Positions 9,375-18,628 of a stretch of DNA of 41,137 nucleotides are shown in pieces (position 1 is the first letter of the stretch; each line of letters opens with the position of its first letter). The stretch spans positions 1 to 41,137 of the forward strand of contig CANRBS010000006.1 of the NCBI GenBank assembly GCA_947628895.1. The letters run 5' to 3'. The notes below the pieces were generated by a model, which ran no database searches, was not told the DNA's origin, and saw only the letters and a list, made by a program, of their open reading frames with translations. Made by a program: the position numbers and the translations under genes. The stretch comes from an uncultured Bacilli bacterium. Its GTDB lineage: Bacteria > Bacillota_I > Bacilli_A > RF39 > UBA660.

Positions 9375-9451
9375 GTAGAAAATATAGTATTTTTAATATA
9401 AATTTTTATTAATCTTTTTTCAATAAAAAATATAATATTTAATAACTGTTA

Positions 9452-9480
9452 TTGATATTTTTTTTAAAAAAATATATAAT
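9452..9480 (+). promoter_or_regulatory. promoter with adjacent dyad AATAACTGTTATT
   Basis: TTGATA-N17-TATAAT; perfect dyad (AATAAC-T-GTTATT) abuts/overlaps the -35 box. Confidence 0.6.
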
Positions 9481-9509
9481 AAAATCTATTAAGAAAGAGA
9501 GGTAAAATA

Positions 9510-10172
9510 ATGCATTTAAAACCATTTAGTTCTCAAATAAGTGTTTTCTTATCTGATGGAGTTATGAATCCTTCTCGTTGTATAGATGAAGTGAATGCTA
9601 ACTTTAATGGGATTTTTACAATACAAGATTATTTACTTAATATTGAAGATGCACCTAGTGATATACCATTAGTTAGATATAGTTCAAAAGATGGAAAATA
9701 TACTTATGAATTTGCAAAAAAAAGAATAAATTTTTATATGGATTTCAATGAAAATGATTCTGTTTCAATATTTGAAGAATATAAGGATAATGTTAGAAAT
9801 TTGATAAAAAATGTTATTTTAAAATATTCAAATATTTCTAGGGTTGGCTTAGCAATTAATTATTATATAGACAAAAGGGATGATAAATATATTTTTTGGG
9901 TTAATAAATATAACTTCCCATTTTATAATTCTAATAAAACATCTGAAATATCTTATACAATAAATAACAATTTTATTAATAATGGCATAAAATATAATAA
10001 TATAATAATTTTATCTAATGCCAAACATAATAATTCAAAAGTTGTTCCAACTGTAACAGTTGATGTTAATAATTTGCCTACTGCTAAATTATCAAATGAA
10101 ACAATTGAGTTTATATTTAATGATATAAATAATTATAAACAAGATATTGTAGAAGGAATATTAAACATTTAA
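9510..10172 (+). CDS. hypothetical protein (accessory)
   Basis: 220 aa ORF with RBS GAGAGGT; no family recognised. Confidence 0.65.
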   Translation: MHLKPFSSQISVFLSDGVMNPSRCIDEVNANFNGIFTIQDYLLNIEDAPSDIPLVRYSSKDGKYTYEFAKKRINFYMDFNENDSVSIFEEYKDNVRNLIKNVILKYSNISRVGLAINYYIDKRDDKYIFWVNKYNFPFYNSNKTSEISYTINNNFINNGIKYNNIIILSNAKHNNSKVVPTVTVDVNNLPTAKLSNETIEFIFNDINNYKQDIVEGILNI

Positions 10173-10173
10173 T

Positions 10174-10653
10174 ATGAATAATAAAGATATTAGAGGGAGA
10201 ACTATTAGTTATATTAATGAAAGTGGTTCTTCTACATTAACATCAGCTTTTAATAATTATGATAATAATCAAAAAGATAGGGATAATTCTATATTATGTG
10301 AATTACTAGTAACAACAAATAAAATGACCAATAGATTGGATAATTTAGAACAAGAAAATAAGATATTGCATAAAGAAATAAAAAACAATAAAATTTGTGA
10401 AAATAAATTAATAAATCAGTTTTCATGCTTTTTGTTAATTATAAATATTGGATTAGTATTGCTTATGATTATTGGTGTAATACTATTTATTGACTCAGTT
10501 TATCCATTTATAAAAAATTTAATTGAGAATAGCCATGGTGCTAAAATAATTGTTGAATTAATAGGTGGTTCAATTGCTGCTGGAATATTTGGAATATGGC
10601 TTAGTGTTAACAAATATTTAATAAAAGTTACTCAAAAAGAAAAGGAAGAATAG
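10174..10653 (+). CDS. two-TM coiled-coil membrane protein
   Basis: 159 aa; coiled-coil segment (MTNRLDNLEQENKILHKEI) then two TM helices; starts 1 nt after the preceding stop. Confidence 0.65.
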   Translation: MNNKDIRGRTISYINESGSSTLTSAFNNYDNNQKDRDNSILCELLVTTNKMTNRLDNLEQENKILHKEIKNNKICENKLINQFSCFLLIINIGLVLLMIIGVILFIDSVYPFIKNLIENSHGAKIIVELIGGSIAAGIFGIWLSVNKYLIKVTQKEKEE

Positions 10654-10737
10654 CTTAAATGTTTTTTAATTATATAAAGCATTGAGTAATTAAACAAGCA
10701 TTTAGTTCAAATGATTTAAATTAATAGTTACATATAA

Positions 10738-10764
10738 TGAAAAAGAGCCTTAAGCTCTTTTTCC
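10738..10764. terminator. terminator hairpin
   Basis: AAAAAGAGC-CTTAA-GCTCTTTTT. Confidence 0.75.
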
Positions 10765-10906
10765 CTACAATACATTAAATATATTGGAATCACATTACTT
10801 ATAGATTATAGCAAAAAAAATACTTTTGTCTATATATAACTCATTATGTAATTATTAGTACAATATTTTATAAAATTGTTTTAAATATTAATATAATAGG
10901 AGAAAA

Positions 10907-11638
10907 ATGAAAATAAAAAAAGTATTAATTGAACAAAAAAATATGAATTTATTTGGAAATCTTTATCATAAAACACAAATAGACTTTTCATATCATTCTA
11001 ATTATATAGAGGGATCAACTATAACTTTAGATGAAACATCTAGTATTTATGATAATGGAACTATTCTTTCAAATAAAAATAAAGTTATTATTTTAAAAGA
11101 TGCAACTGAAACAAAAAATCATTTTACTTTATTTAAATATATGTTAGATACTATTGATGATAAATTATCTGAAGATATGATTAAAAAATTTCATTTTATT
11201 TTAAAAAATGGTACACTTACTGATAGTGAAAAAGAATGGTTTAATGTAGGAGAATACAAAAAACATAAAAATTTTGTAGGAGATATTACAACATCACTTC
11301 CAAAAGATGTTTCAAAAGATATGAAAGAATTATTGAACTGGTATAATAAAATTAAAAAGAAAAATTTAGAAGATATAATTGAATTTCATGTTAAATTTGA
11401 AAAAATTCATCCCTTTCAAGATGGAAATGGTAGAGTAGGAAGAATGATAATGTTTAGAGAATGTTTAAACAATGATATAATGCCATTTTATATAGAAGAC
11501 AGAAATAAAGATTTTTATATTAGAGGAATAAAAGAATATCAATTACATAATGAAAAAGGTTATTTAATTGATACATGTTTAAATAGTCAAGATAATTATG
11601 AAAAACTTGTTAATTACTTTTTAGAAGATGAAAAATAA
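10907..11638 (+). CDS. Fic-domain protein (copy 1)
   Basis: HPFQDGNGRVGR Fic motif; N-terminal SNYIEG class II-like inhibitory motif. Confidence 0.9.
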   Translation: MKIKKVLIEQKNMNLFGNLYHKTQIDFSYHSNYIEGSTITLDETSSIYDNGTILSNKNKVIILKDATETKNHFTLFKYMLDTIDDKLSEDMIKKFHFILKNGTLTDSEKEWFNVGEYKKHKNFVGDITTSLPKDVSKDMKELLNWYNKIKKKNLEDIIEFHVKFEKIHPFQDGNGRVGRMIMFRECLNNDIMPFYIEDRNKDFYIRGIKEYQLHNEKGYLIDTCLNSQDNYEKLVNYFLEDEK

Positions 11639-11655
11639 AAATTTTACAAAACGAT

Positions 11656-11738
11656 AAATAGCAATTTTAAAGTAAATTGCCACATTTGATTGACTATTGT
11701 GGCAACTTACTTTAAAATTATATCAAGAGGTGCTATTT
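11656..11738. repeat. long nested inverted repeat / hairpin
   Basis: ATTTTAAAGTAAATTGCCACA (11664-11684) vs TGTGGCAACTTACTTTAAAAT (11698-11718), one wobble mismatch in 21 bp; outer arms AAATAGCA (11656-11663) and TGCTATTT (11731-11738). Confidence 0.85.
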
Positions 11739-11816
11739 CTAAAGATAAAAGAAGAACAACACAAGATTTAGATATTGATTTTATTAGGTATTCTTTAGAT
11801 GATAAAGTTATCTAAA
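11721..11816 (+). pseudogene. remnant of AbiEii-type nucleotidyltransferase
   Basis: Frame reads SRGAISKDKRRTTQDLDIDFIRYSLDDKVI* ; resembles the conserved nucleotidyltransferase core of AbiEii-family proteins; no start and no C-terminal domain. Confidence 0.5.
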
Positions 11817-11934
11817 ATTCGTAATATGTTTCTAAGAAGAAAAAAGTCATATGAAAAATTGGGTTACGAAATAGTGGAAAATAACGAACAACAAATAATA
11901 AAGGTATAATTAATATTTCAAGCATCTATTTATA

Positions 11935-11969
11935 AAAAGGTAGTTTCAATTAAATTCTAACTACCTTTT
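11935..11969. terminator. terminator hairpin
   Basis: AAAAGGTAGTT...AACTACCTTTT. Confidence 0.6.
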
Positions 11970-12246
11970 CAACTAACAAAATTTTAAATTCAATTTAATT
12001 ATTATATTAAATAATTAATTTTTAAAGTTTTAAAATAAAGATAAAAGTATTTAATAAACTTAGAAATGCATGAATACACTAACCGCCCCCTGAAGAGAAG
12101 TGCTAAATGTACAATAATCATTTTATAAAAAACCATCTGCAATAAAAATAGAACTGCTCCATTATGGATTTGTGCAGTTCTTTTATATAGAATAAAAAAT
12201 ATTGTTACTACTAACAATGAAAATAACCACTATAAAAACAATTATA

Positions 12247-12741
12247 TTACTTAAAATTATATATTTTTTTAAGTTCTTCTAATATTTCATATACAACAGG
12301 ACAAACACTTGCATTAGAGATAACAGAATACAAACTAAATAATCTTTCTTCTTTATTGGTATATGGATATTCTTTACAACTTTTAGGTAAACATTCTTTA
12401 ACTTTACAATTATTATTTTCATCTAAAAATTTACATCTTTTTTCTTTAAATGTATATTCGCCATATTTTTCATTTAAATTTTCTTGAATAAATTTGTTCT
12501 TATCTAATTTCAAATAATTGCATATTTTATTTAATTCACTTTCATCCATACTAATTCCAATTTCCTTACAACAATTTCTACATTTTCTACAATCATAAAT
12601 TTTAAAATATTTATTATGTAATTCTTTAAATTGTTTATCTAGTTCATTTTCATCAGCATGTGTTTTTAAAAATTGTCTAAATCTATAATTTTCATTTTCT
12701 TTTTGATTTGCTAAAAATTTTAAATCTTTAATATCTATCAT
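12247..12741 (-). CDS. YkgJ-family cysteine cluster protein
   Basis: CRKCRNCCKEIGIS plus CKFLDENNNCKVKECLPKSCKEYP cysteine pattern. Confidence 0.85.
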   Translation of the reverse strand: MIDIKDLKFLANQKENENYRFRQFLKTHADENELDKQFKELHNKYFKIYDCRKCRNCCKEIGISMDESELNKICNYLKLDKNKFIQENLNEKYGEYTFKEKRCKFLDENNNCKVKECLPKSCKEYPYTNKEERLFSLYSVISNASVCPVVYEILEELKKIYNFK

Positions 12742-12885
12742 ATACTTCTCCTACATTTACTTGTAATTTCTATTATCATTATACTATATAATTAATATAA
12801 ATCAAAATTAAATAAAACTAATCAAATAAAATTTATTAATTTTATTAAAGTATGATACAATAATATAAATATTTAGGAGTAGTAA

Positions 12886-14547
12886 ATGAAAATAAATTTT
12901 GAAGATGAATTCTATGATTATATTTTAAAAAGAGGATTTGAATATTATTGTGAAAATAGAGTTAGCAATATAGTAGTAAATAATAATATTGTTAGTGCAA
13001 TAGTAATTGGAAATTATGATTATAAAGTTGAACTTGAAATTATAGATAATATTTTTATTGATGGGGAATGTAGTTGTCCTTATTTTGAATCTGGTGAATA
13101 TTGTAAACATATGGCTGCAGTATTATATTATTTGAATGAAAAAGGAATAGATAAAAAAAATAATGATTATAATTTAGAAAATATTGTTAATGTGATACCT
13201 GAAAAAGAAATAAAAAATTTTATTTATGAAAATTTAAGAAATGATATTGAATTATTAAATAGATTTAGAATAGAATTTAGTAAATATTTTCCAAAATTAT
13301 CAAAAGAAGAATATGAAAATAAGATTTATAATGCTATTGATAGATGTTGTAATAGAGATGGATATATTGATTATAATAATACATTTAAATATGAACATGC
13401 TATGAATGAATTTATTGATGAAGCAAGTAAATTAGTAGATAATGAAGACTATAAAACTGCATTAATAATAGTTATGACTATATTAGATTCAATTCCTAAT
13501 ACTAATATTGATGATTCAAGTGGTTCAACCTCTGTAATAGCAGAAAATTCTATTGAAATAATTTCTGATATTTTAGATGAAATTGATAATAAAAATAGTG
13601 ATGTATTAAAAATGATTTTAGATTATGTAATAGAAGAATTAAAAACAGATAATTTATATAATTATGGAGTAGAATTAGAACCTATATTAGAAAATTTTAT
13701 TTATGATGAATTATATTTAGATGATATTAAAGAATTTTTAGAAATAAAACTTGATAATTCTAATGATAAAAAATATTTTTATAATAGAATAGATTATGTA
13801 AATTATTTAACTAAAATTTATGAATTAAAAGGAGAAAAAGAAAAAATAATTCAAATTTTAGAAAAATATTCATATGATTCAAGAGTTTTTATGGTATATA
13901 TTGATTATTTAATAAAAGATGATAAAGTTTTTGATGCTATTAAAAAATTAGAAGAAAGATTAGATGAAAATGATTATGATAGTAAAACTTATGCAAACAA
14001 ATTATCTGAAATATATTTAACAAATAATATGATTGATAAATATAAAGATATATTATATAAAATCTTTTATAAATTTGATAAATATGATATAGATACTTAT
14101 ATTAAAATAAAGAAACTTTATAATAATAAAGACTGGAATATAGAAAAGAATAAAATAATAGAAAATTTAAGAAAAGATGAGTCAAATGAAGAAAAATTAA
14201 ATGAAATATTTATAGAAGAAAAAATGTATGATGAGTTATATTTAAATGTTTGTAGTCATGGTATGAATTATGTTATGGGTTATGAAAAATATTTACTTCC
14301 AAAATATAATAATGAATTATTATATAATTATAAGTATTCTTGTTTAAAATATGCAGAGTATGCAAATAATAGAAGAGAGTATCGTGATATTGCAAGAAAT
14401 GTAAATCATATAATACAAATGAAAAATTCTAATGAAACTGTTAAATCACTATTAAAAGAAATTAATGAAAAATATTTTGTTAAAAGACCAGCAATGTATA
14501 GTGAATTTAATATTGCAATAAAAAACTTAAATAAATATATAAAATAA
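12886..14547 (+). CDS. SWIM zinc-finger domain protein
   Basis: GECSCPYFESGEYCKHMAAVLYYL (CxCx(n)CxH) near N-terminus, followed by long helical repeat-like region. Confidence 0.85.
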   Translation: MKINFEDEFYDYILKRGFEYYCENRVSNIVVNNNIVSAIVIGNYDYKVELEIIDNIFIDGECSCPYFESGEYCKHMAAVLYYLNEKGIDKKNNDYNLENIVNVIPEKEIKNFIYENLRNDIELLNRFRIEFSKYFPKLSKEEYENKIYNAIDRCCNRDGYIDYNNTFKYEHAMNEFIDEASKLVDNEDYKTALIIVMTILDSIPNTNIDDSSGSTSVIAENSIEIISDILDEIDNKNSDVLKMILDYVIEELKTDNLYNYGVELEPILENFIYDELYLDDIKEFLEIKLDNSNDKKYFYNRIDYVNYLTKIYELKGEKEKIIQILEKYSYDSRVFMVYIDYLIKDDKVFDAIKKLEERLDENDYDSKTYANKLSEIYLTNNMIDKYKDILYKIFYKFDKYDIDTYIKIKKLYNNKDWNIEKNKIIENLRKDESNEEKLNEIFIEEKMYDELYLNVCSHGMNYVMGYEKYLLPKYNNELLYNYKYSCLKYAEYANNRREYRDIARNVNHIIQMKNSNETVKSLLKEINEKYFVKRPAMYSEFNIAIKNLNKYIK

Positions 14548-14581
14548 AGTAGTTATGAATTCTTAACATAATAGGAGAAAA

Positions 14582-15313
14582 ATGAAAATAAAAAAAGTAT
14601 TAATTGAGCAAAAAAATATGAATTTATCTGGAAGTTTATATCATAAAACACAAATAGATTTTTCATATCATTCTAATTATATAGAAGGTTCAACTATAAC
14701 TTTAGATGAAACATCTAGTATTTATGATACTGGGACTATTCTTACAAGTAAAAATAAAGTTATTGTTTTAAAAGATGCAACTGAAACAAAAAATCATTTT
14801 ACTTTATTTAAATATATGTTAGATACTATTGATGATAAATTATCTGAAGATATGATTAAAAAATTTCATTTTATTTTAAAAAATGGTACACTTACTGATA
14901 GTGAAAAAGAATGGTTTAATGTAGGAGAATACAAAAAACATAAAAATTTTGTAGGAGATATTACAACATCACTTCCAAAAGATGTTTCAAAAGATATGAA
15001 AGAATTATTGAACTGGTATAATAAAATTAAAAAGAAAAATTTAGAAGATATAATTGAATTTCATGTTAAATTTGAAAAAATTCATCCCTTTCAAGATGGA
15101 AATGGTAGAGTAGGAAGAATGATAATGTTTAGAGAATGTTTAAACAATGATATAATGCCATTTTATATAGAAGATAGAAATAAAGATTTTTATATAAGAG
15201 GAATAAAAGAATATCAATTACATAATGAAAAAAGTTATTTAATTGATACTTGTTTAAATAGTCAAGACAATTATGAAAAACTAGTTAATTACTTTTTAGA
15301 AGATGAGAAATAA
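14582..15313 (+). CDS. Fic-domain protein (copy 2)
   Basis: Near-identical to copy 1; HPFQDGNGRVGR. Confidence 0.9.
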   Translation: MKIKKVLIEQKNMNLSGSLYHKTQIDFSYHSNYIEGSTITLDETSSIYDTGTILTSKNKVIVLKDATETKNHFTLFKYMLDTIDDKLSEDMIKKFHFILKNGTLTDSEKEWFNVGEYKKHKNFVGDITTSLPKDVSKDMKELLNWYNKIKKKNLEDIIEFHVKFEKIHPFQDGNGRVGRMIMFRECLNNDIMPFYIEDRNKDFYIRGIKEYQLHNEKSYLIDTCLNSQDNYEKLVNYFLEDEK

Positions 15314-15314
15314 A

Positions 15315-15355
15315 AATATATAAATAGTTAATTTTGCTTATATATTTTTTTATTT
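15315..15355 (+). terminator. terminator hairpin
   Basis: AAATATATAA...TTATATATTT followed by T-rich tract. Confidence 0.6.
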
Positions 15356-15402
15356 TATTAAAAAGTTTTAATCTTATGTTGTATTAATTAAAACTTATTT
15401 AA

Positions 15403-15431
15403 TTGAAACTATAAATATTTTTTGCTATAAT
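15403..15431 (+). promoter_or_regulatory. promoter of phosphonate operon
   Basis: TTGAAA-N17-TATAAT. Confidence 0.65.
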
Positions 15432-15458
15432 AGGAAAAAGAAAGAGAAGTGTTAATGT

Positions 15459-16769
15459 ATGAAAAAGAAAGTGTATATAGCTATGTCAGCTGATTTTATT
15501 CATAATGGACATATGAATATTATTGATGAAGGAGCAAAATACGGAGATGTAATTATTGGTCTTTTAACTGATGAAGCTATAGCAATGTATAAGCGTGCTC
15601 CATTATTAAATTATGAAAGTAGAAAACGTATTTTTGAAAGTTTTAAAAATGTAAAAGAGGTAGTAAAACAAGATACTCTAGATTATACTAATAATTTAAG
15701 AAAAATTAAACCTGACTATGTTATTCATGGAGATGATTGGCAAAAAGGCATTCAAAGTGTTATTAGAGAAAAAGTAATAGAAGTATTAAAAGAATGGGAT
15801 GGAAAACTAATTGAAGTTCCATATACTGTTGGAAGCAATTGTACAGATTTAGAAGAACAATATCGTTCTCTTACAAATACACCAGATAATAGACGTAGTA
15901 AACTAAAGAAGCTATTAAATTTAAAACCATATGTAACTGTTATGGAAGCTTCAAATGGTTTAAGTGGCTTAATTGTTGAAAATGCTAAAGAAGAAAATTT
16001 AGAAGAAGGCAAAGTCAAAGAGTTTGATGCAATGTGGGTTAGTAGTTTATGTGATTCAACATTTAAAGGAAAACCAGATATTGAATTAGTTGATTTAACA
16101 AGTAGAATTAATACTATAAATGAAATAATGGAAGTAACTACAAAACCAATTATTTTAGATGGAGATACTGGTGGAAAAACAGAGCATTTTGTATATAATG
16201 TTAAAACATTAGAAAGATTAGGAGTATCTGCAATTATTATTGAAGATAAAACTGGTCTTAAAAAGAATTCTTTATTTGGAACAGAAGTTAAACAAATATT
16301 AGAAGATCCAGATGTTTTTGCAGAAAAAATAAGAGAAGGTAAAAGTGCTTTAGCTACAAGAGACTTTATGATTTTTGCAAGATTAGAAAGCTTAATTGCT
16401 GGTAAACCAATTTCAGATGCATTATTAAGAGCTGATAAATATATTGATGCTGGTGCAGATGGTATTATGATTCACAGCAAAGAAAAAGATGGAGAAGATA
16501 TAAAGAAATTTTTAAAACAATTTAGAAAAAAATATAAAGAAGTTCCAGTAATAGTTGTACCTACAACATATAATCAATTTACTGAAGAAGAATTACATTC
16601 ATGGGGTGCAAATATTATTATTTATGCTAATCATTTACTTAGAAGTGCATATCCTGCTATGTTAAATACAGCAAAACAAATTTTAAAAGATGGCCGTAGT
16701 AAAGAAGCATCTGAAAAATATTGTACACCAGTAAAAGAAATATTATCAATTATACCAGGAGAGAAATAA
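15459..16769 (+). CDS. aepX: nucleotidyltransferase domain fused to phosphoenolpyruvate phosphomutase
   Basis: N-terminal cytidylyltransferase HNGH motif ([13 protein letters not shown]); C-terminal PEP mutase signature [14 protein letters not shown] and LDGDTGG. Confidence 0.93.
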   Translation: MKKKVYIAMSADFIHNGHMNIIDEGAKYGDVIIGLLTDEAIAMYKRAPLLNYESRKRIFESFKNVKEVVKQDTLDYTNNLRKIKPDYVIHGDDWQKGIQSVIREKVIEVLKEWDGKLIEVPYTVGSNCTDLEEQYRSLTNTPDNRRSKLKKLLNLKPYVTVMEASNGLSGLIVENAKEENLEEGKVKEFDAMWVSSLCDSTFKGKPDIELVDLTSRINTINEIMEVTTKPIILDGDTGGKTEHFVYNVKTLERLGVSAIIIEDKTGLKKNSLFGTEVKQILEDPDVFAEKIREGKSALATRDFMIFARLESLIAGKPISDALLRADKYIDAGADGIMIHSKEKDGEDIKKFLKQFRKKYKEVPVIVVPTTYNQFTEEELHSWGANIIIYANHLLRSAYPAMLNTAKQILKDGRSKEASEKYCTPVKEILSIIPGEK

Positions 16770-16770
16770 A

Positions 16771-17883
16771 ATGATTGAAACTAAAGATTTTTTTGAGTAT
16801 TTAAAAAGTAAAAATTTTGACTTTTTTACAGGTGTACCAGATTCGCTTTTAAAAGATTTTTGTGCTTGTATAAAAGAAAATTGTGATACAACTCACAATA
16901 TTATTGCTGCTAATGAAGGAAATGCTGTTGCACTTGCAGCAGGTCATTATTTATCTTCAGGTAAATATGGTGTTGTTTATATGCAAAATTCTGGTATAGG
17001 TAATGCAGTAAATCCATTACTTTCTTTAGCAGATGAAGATGTATATCAAATACCAATGTTACTTATAGTAGGATGGCGTGGTGAACCTGGGGTTAAAGAT
17101 GAACCACAACATTTAAAACAAGGAAAAGTTACATTAGATTTATTCAAAGCAATGGATATTGAAACAATTATATTAGATGAAAATTATAAAGAACAATTAG
17201 ATTATATTTATAATTATTTACAAAACAATTCTAAACCAATTGCTTTAATTGTTAGAAAAAATACATTCACACCATATGAATTAAAATTAGATGAAAATAA
17301 TTATGAATTAAAAAGAGAAAAAGCATTATCAATTATATTAAACGAATTAGATAAAGATGACTTTATTGTATCTACAACAGGGAAAACATCTAGAGAAATT
17401 TTTGAACTTCGTGAACAAAGAAAAGAAAATCATCATCGTGATTTCTTAACAGTTGGTTCAATGGGTCATACATCTTCTATAGCATTAGGAATGTCTATTG
17501 GTACTGATAAAAATGTTTATTGTATTGATGGTGATGGATCATTTATAATGCATATGGGTTCTTTTGCAATAATACCAACAGTTGCAAAGAAAAATTTTAA
17601 ATATATTTTAATTAATAATGGAGCTCATGAATCAGTAGGAGGTCAACCAACTGTTGGATTTAATATTGATTTTACTAAATTATTAACATCATTAGGATTT
17701 AATAAAGTATTTGTTGCTAAAAATAAAGAAGAAATTATTGAAGGTGTTAAATCTTTAAAAGAAAATAGTTTACAAGCTTTAGTAATATATACAAAACTTG
17801 GTTCTAGAAAAGATTTAGGAAGACCAACCGTTTCTCCAGTTGAAAATAAAAAAGCATTAATGGATGAAATGAAAAGAGGATAG
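16771..17883 (+). CDS. aepY: phosphonopyruvate decarboxylase (TPP enzyme)
   Basis: TPP-enzyme motifs (FFTGVPDSLLKDF, NEGNAVALAAGHYL, IDGDGSFIMHMGSFAII...NNGAHESVGGQPT). Confidence 0.93.
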   Translation: MIETKDFFEYLKSKNFDFFTGVPDSLLKDFCACIKENCDTTHNIIAANEGNAVALAAGHYLSSGKYGVVYMQNSGIGNAVNPLLSLADEDVYQIPMLLIVGWRGEPGVKDEPQHLKQGKVTLDLFKAMDIETIILDENYKEQLDYIYNYLQNNSKPIALIVRKNTFTPYELKLDENNYELKREKALSIILNELDKDDFIVSTTGKTSREIFELREQRKENHHRDFLTVGSMGHTSSIALGMSIGTDKNVYCIDGDGSFIMHMGSFAIIPTVAKKNFKYILINNGAHESVGGQPTVGFNIDFTKLLTSLGFNKVFVAKNKEEIIEGVKSLKENSLQALVIYTKLGSRKDLGRPTVSPVENKKALMDEMKRG

Positions 17884-17884
17884 A

Positions 17885-18628
17885 ATGAAAGCAATAATTT
17901 TTAATTCAGGATTAGGAAAAAGAATGGGTGATTTTACTAATACTCATCATAAATCTATGGCTGTTTTAAATGATGGAAGCACAATTTTAGAAAGACAAAT
18001 AAAAATATTAAGTGAAAATGGAATTAAAGAATTTATTATTACAACTGGTCCATTTAGTGAACAAATAAAAGAGGTTTGTAATAAATTTAATGATTTATCC
18101 TTTACATTTGTTCAAAATGATATATATGATAAAACAAATTATATTTATTCAATGTATTTAGCAATACCTTATTTAAATGATGATTTTCTACTTTTACATG
18201 GTGATTTAGTATTTAATAAAGAATTAGTTGAAAAAATGTTAAATGATGAAAGACCTTCATTATGCTTGATAAATGAAACTAAAGAACTTCCTCAAAAAGA
18301 TTTTAAAGGAAGAGTAGAAAATGGACTATTAAAAGAAGTATCAATAAATATTTTTGATGATAATTGTTATGCTTTTCAACCATTATATAAATTAGACAAA
18401 GAAAGTATATTGAAATGGGCTAATAAAGTAAAAGAATTTGTTCAAAATGAAAATACTGGTGTTTATGCAGAAAATGCTTTAAATCAAATTTTATCTGAAA
18501 TGAAAATATATGCAATGTCATATAAAGATGATTATATTGATGAAATTGATAATTTAGATGATTATGAACGTGTAAAGGATCAAATAAGTGATTATGAAAG
18601 AAGCAAAACAAGAACAATTAATTTATAA
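17885..18628 (+). CDS. LicC/PntC-like cytidylyltransferase
   Basis: AIIFNSGLGKRM...KSMAVLNDGSTILERQIKIL NTP_transferase signature; located in phosphonate operon. Confidence 0.85.
   Translation: MKAIIFNSGLGKRMGDFTNTHHKSMAVLNDGSTILERQIKILSENGIKEFIITTGPFSEQIKEVCNKFNDLSFTFVQNDIYDKTNYIYSMYLAIPYLNDDFLLLHGDLVFNKELVEKMLNDERPSLCLINETKELPQKDFKGRVENGLLKEVSINIFDDNCYAFQPLYKLDKESILKWANKVKEFVQNENTGVYAENALNQILSEMKIYAMSYKDDYIDEIDNLDDYERVKDQISDYERSKTRTINL

Noticed and set aside
12002-12217. Minus-strand 71-aa ORF
   Set aside because: Lies in a degraded intergenic stretch and spans hairpins; low-complexity, not a convincing protein.
12925-13110. Minus-strand 61-aa ORF
   Set aside because: Antisense of the SWIM-domain gene; Ile/Asn/Tyr-rich shadow translation.
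9298-15400. Integrase-type genomic island with att sites at tRNA-Arg
   Set aside because: No integrase gene and I did not find a repeat of the tRNA 3' end downstream; island status rests on gene content only.
15459-16769. AepX nucleotidyltransferase-PEP mutase fusion as novel
   Set aside because: Nucleotidyltransferase-PepM fusions are already known in phosphonate clusters; kept only as context.
15752-18617. Minus-strand ORFs 15752..16018, 17643..17894, 18420..18617
   Set aside because: Shadow ORFs inside phosphonate genes (the last one is a His/Phe/Leu-rich artefact).
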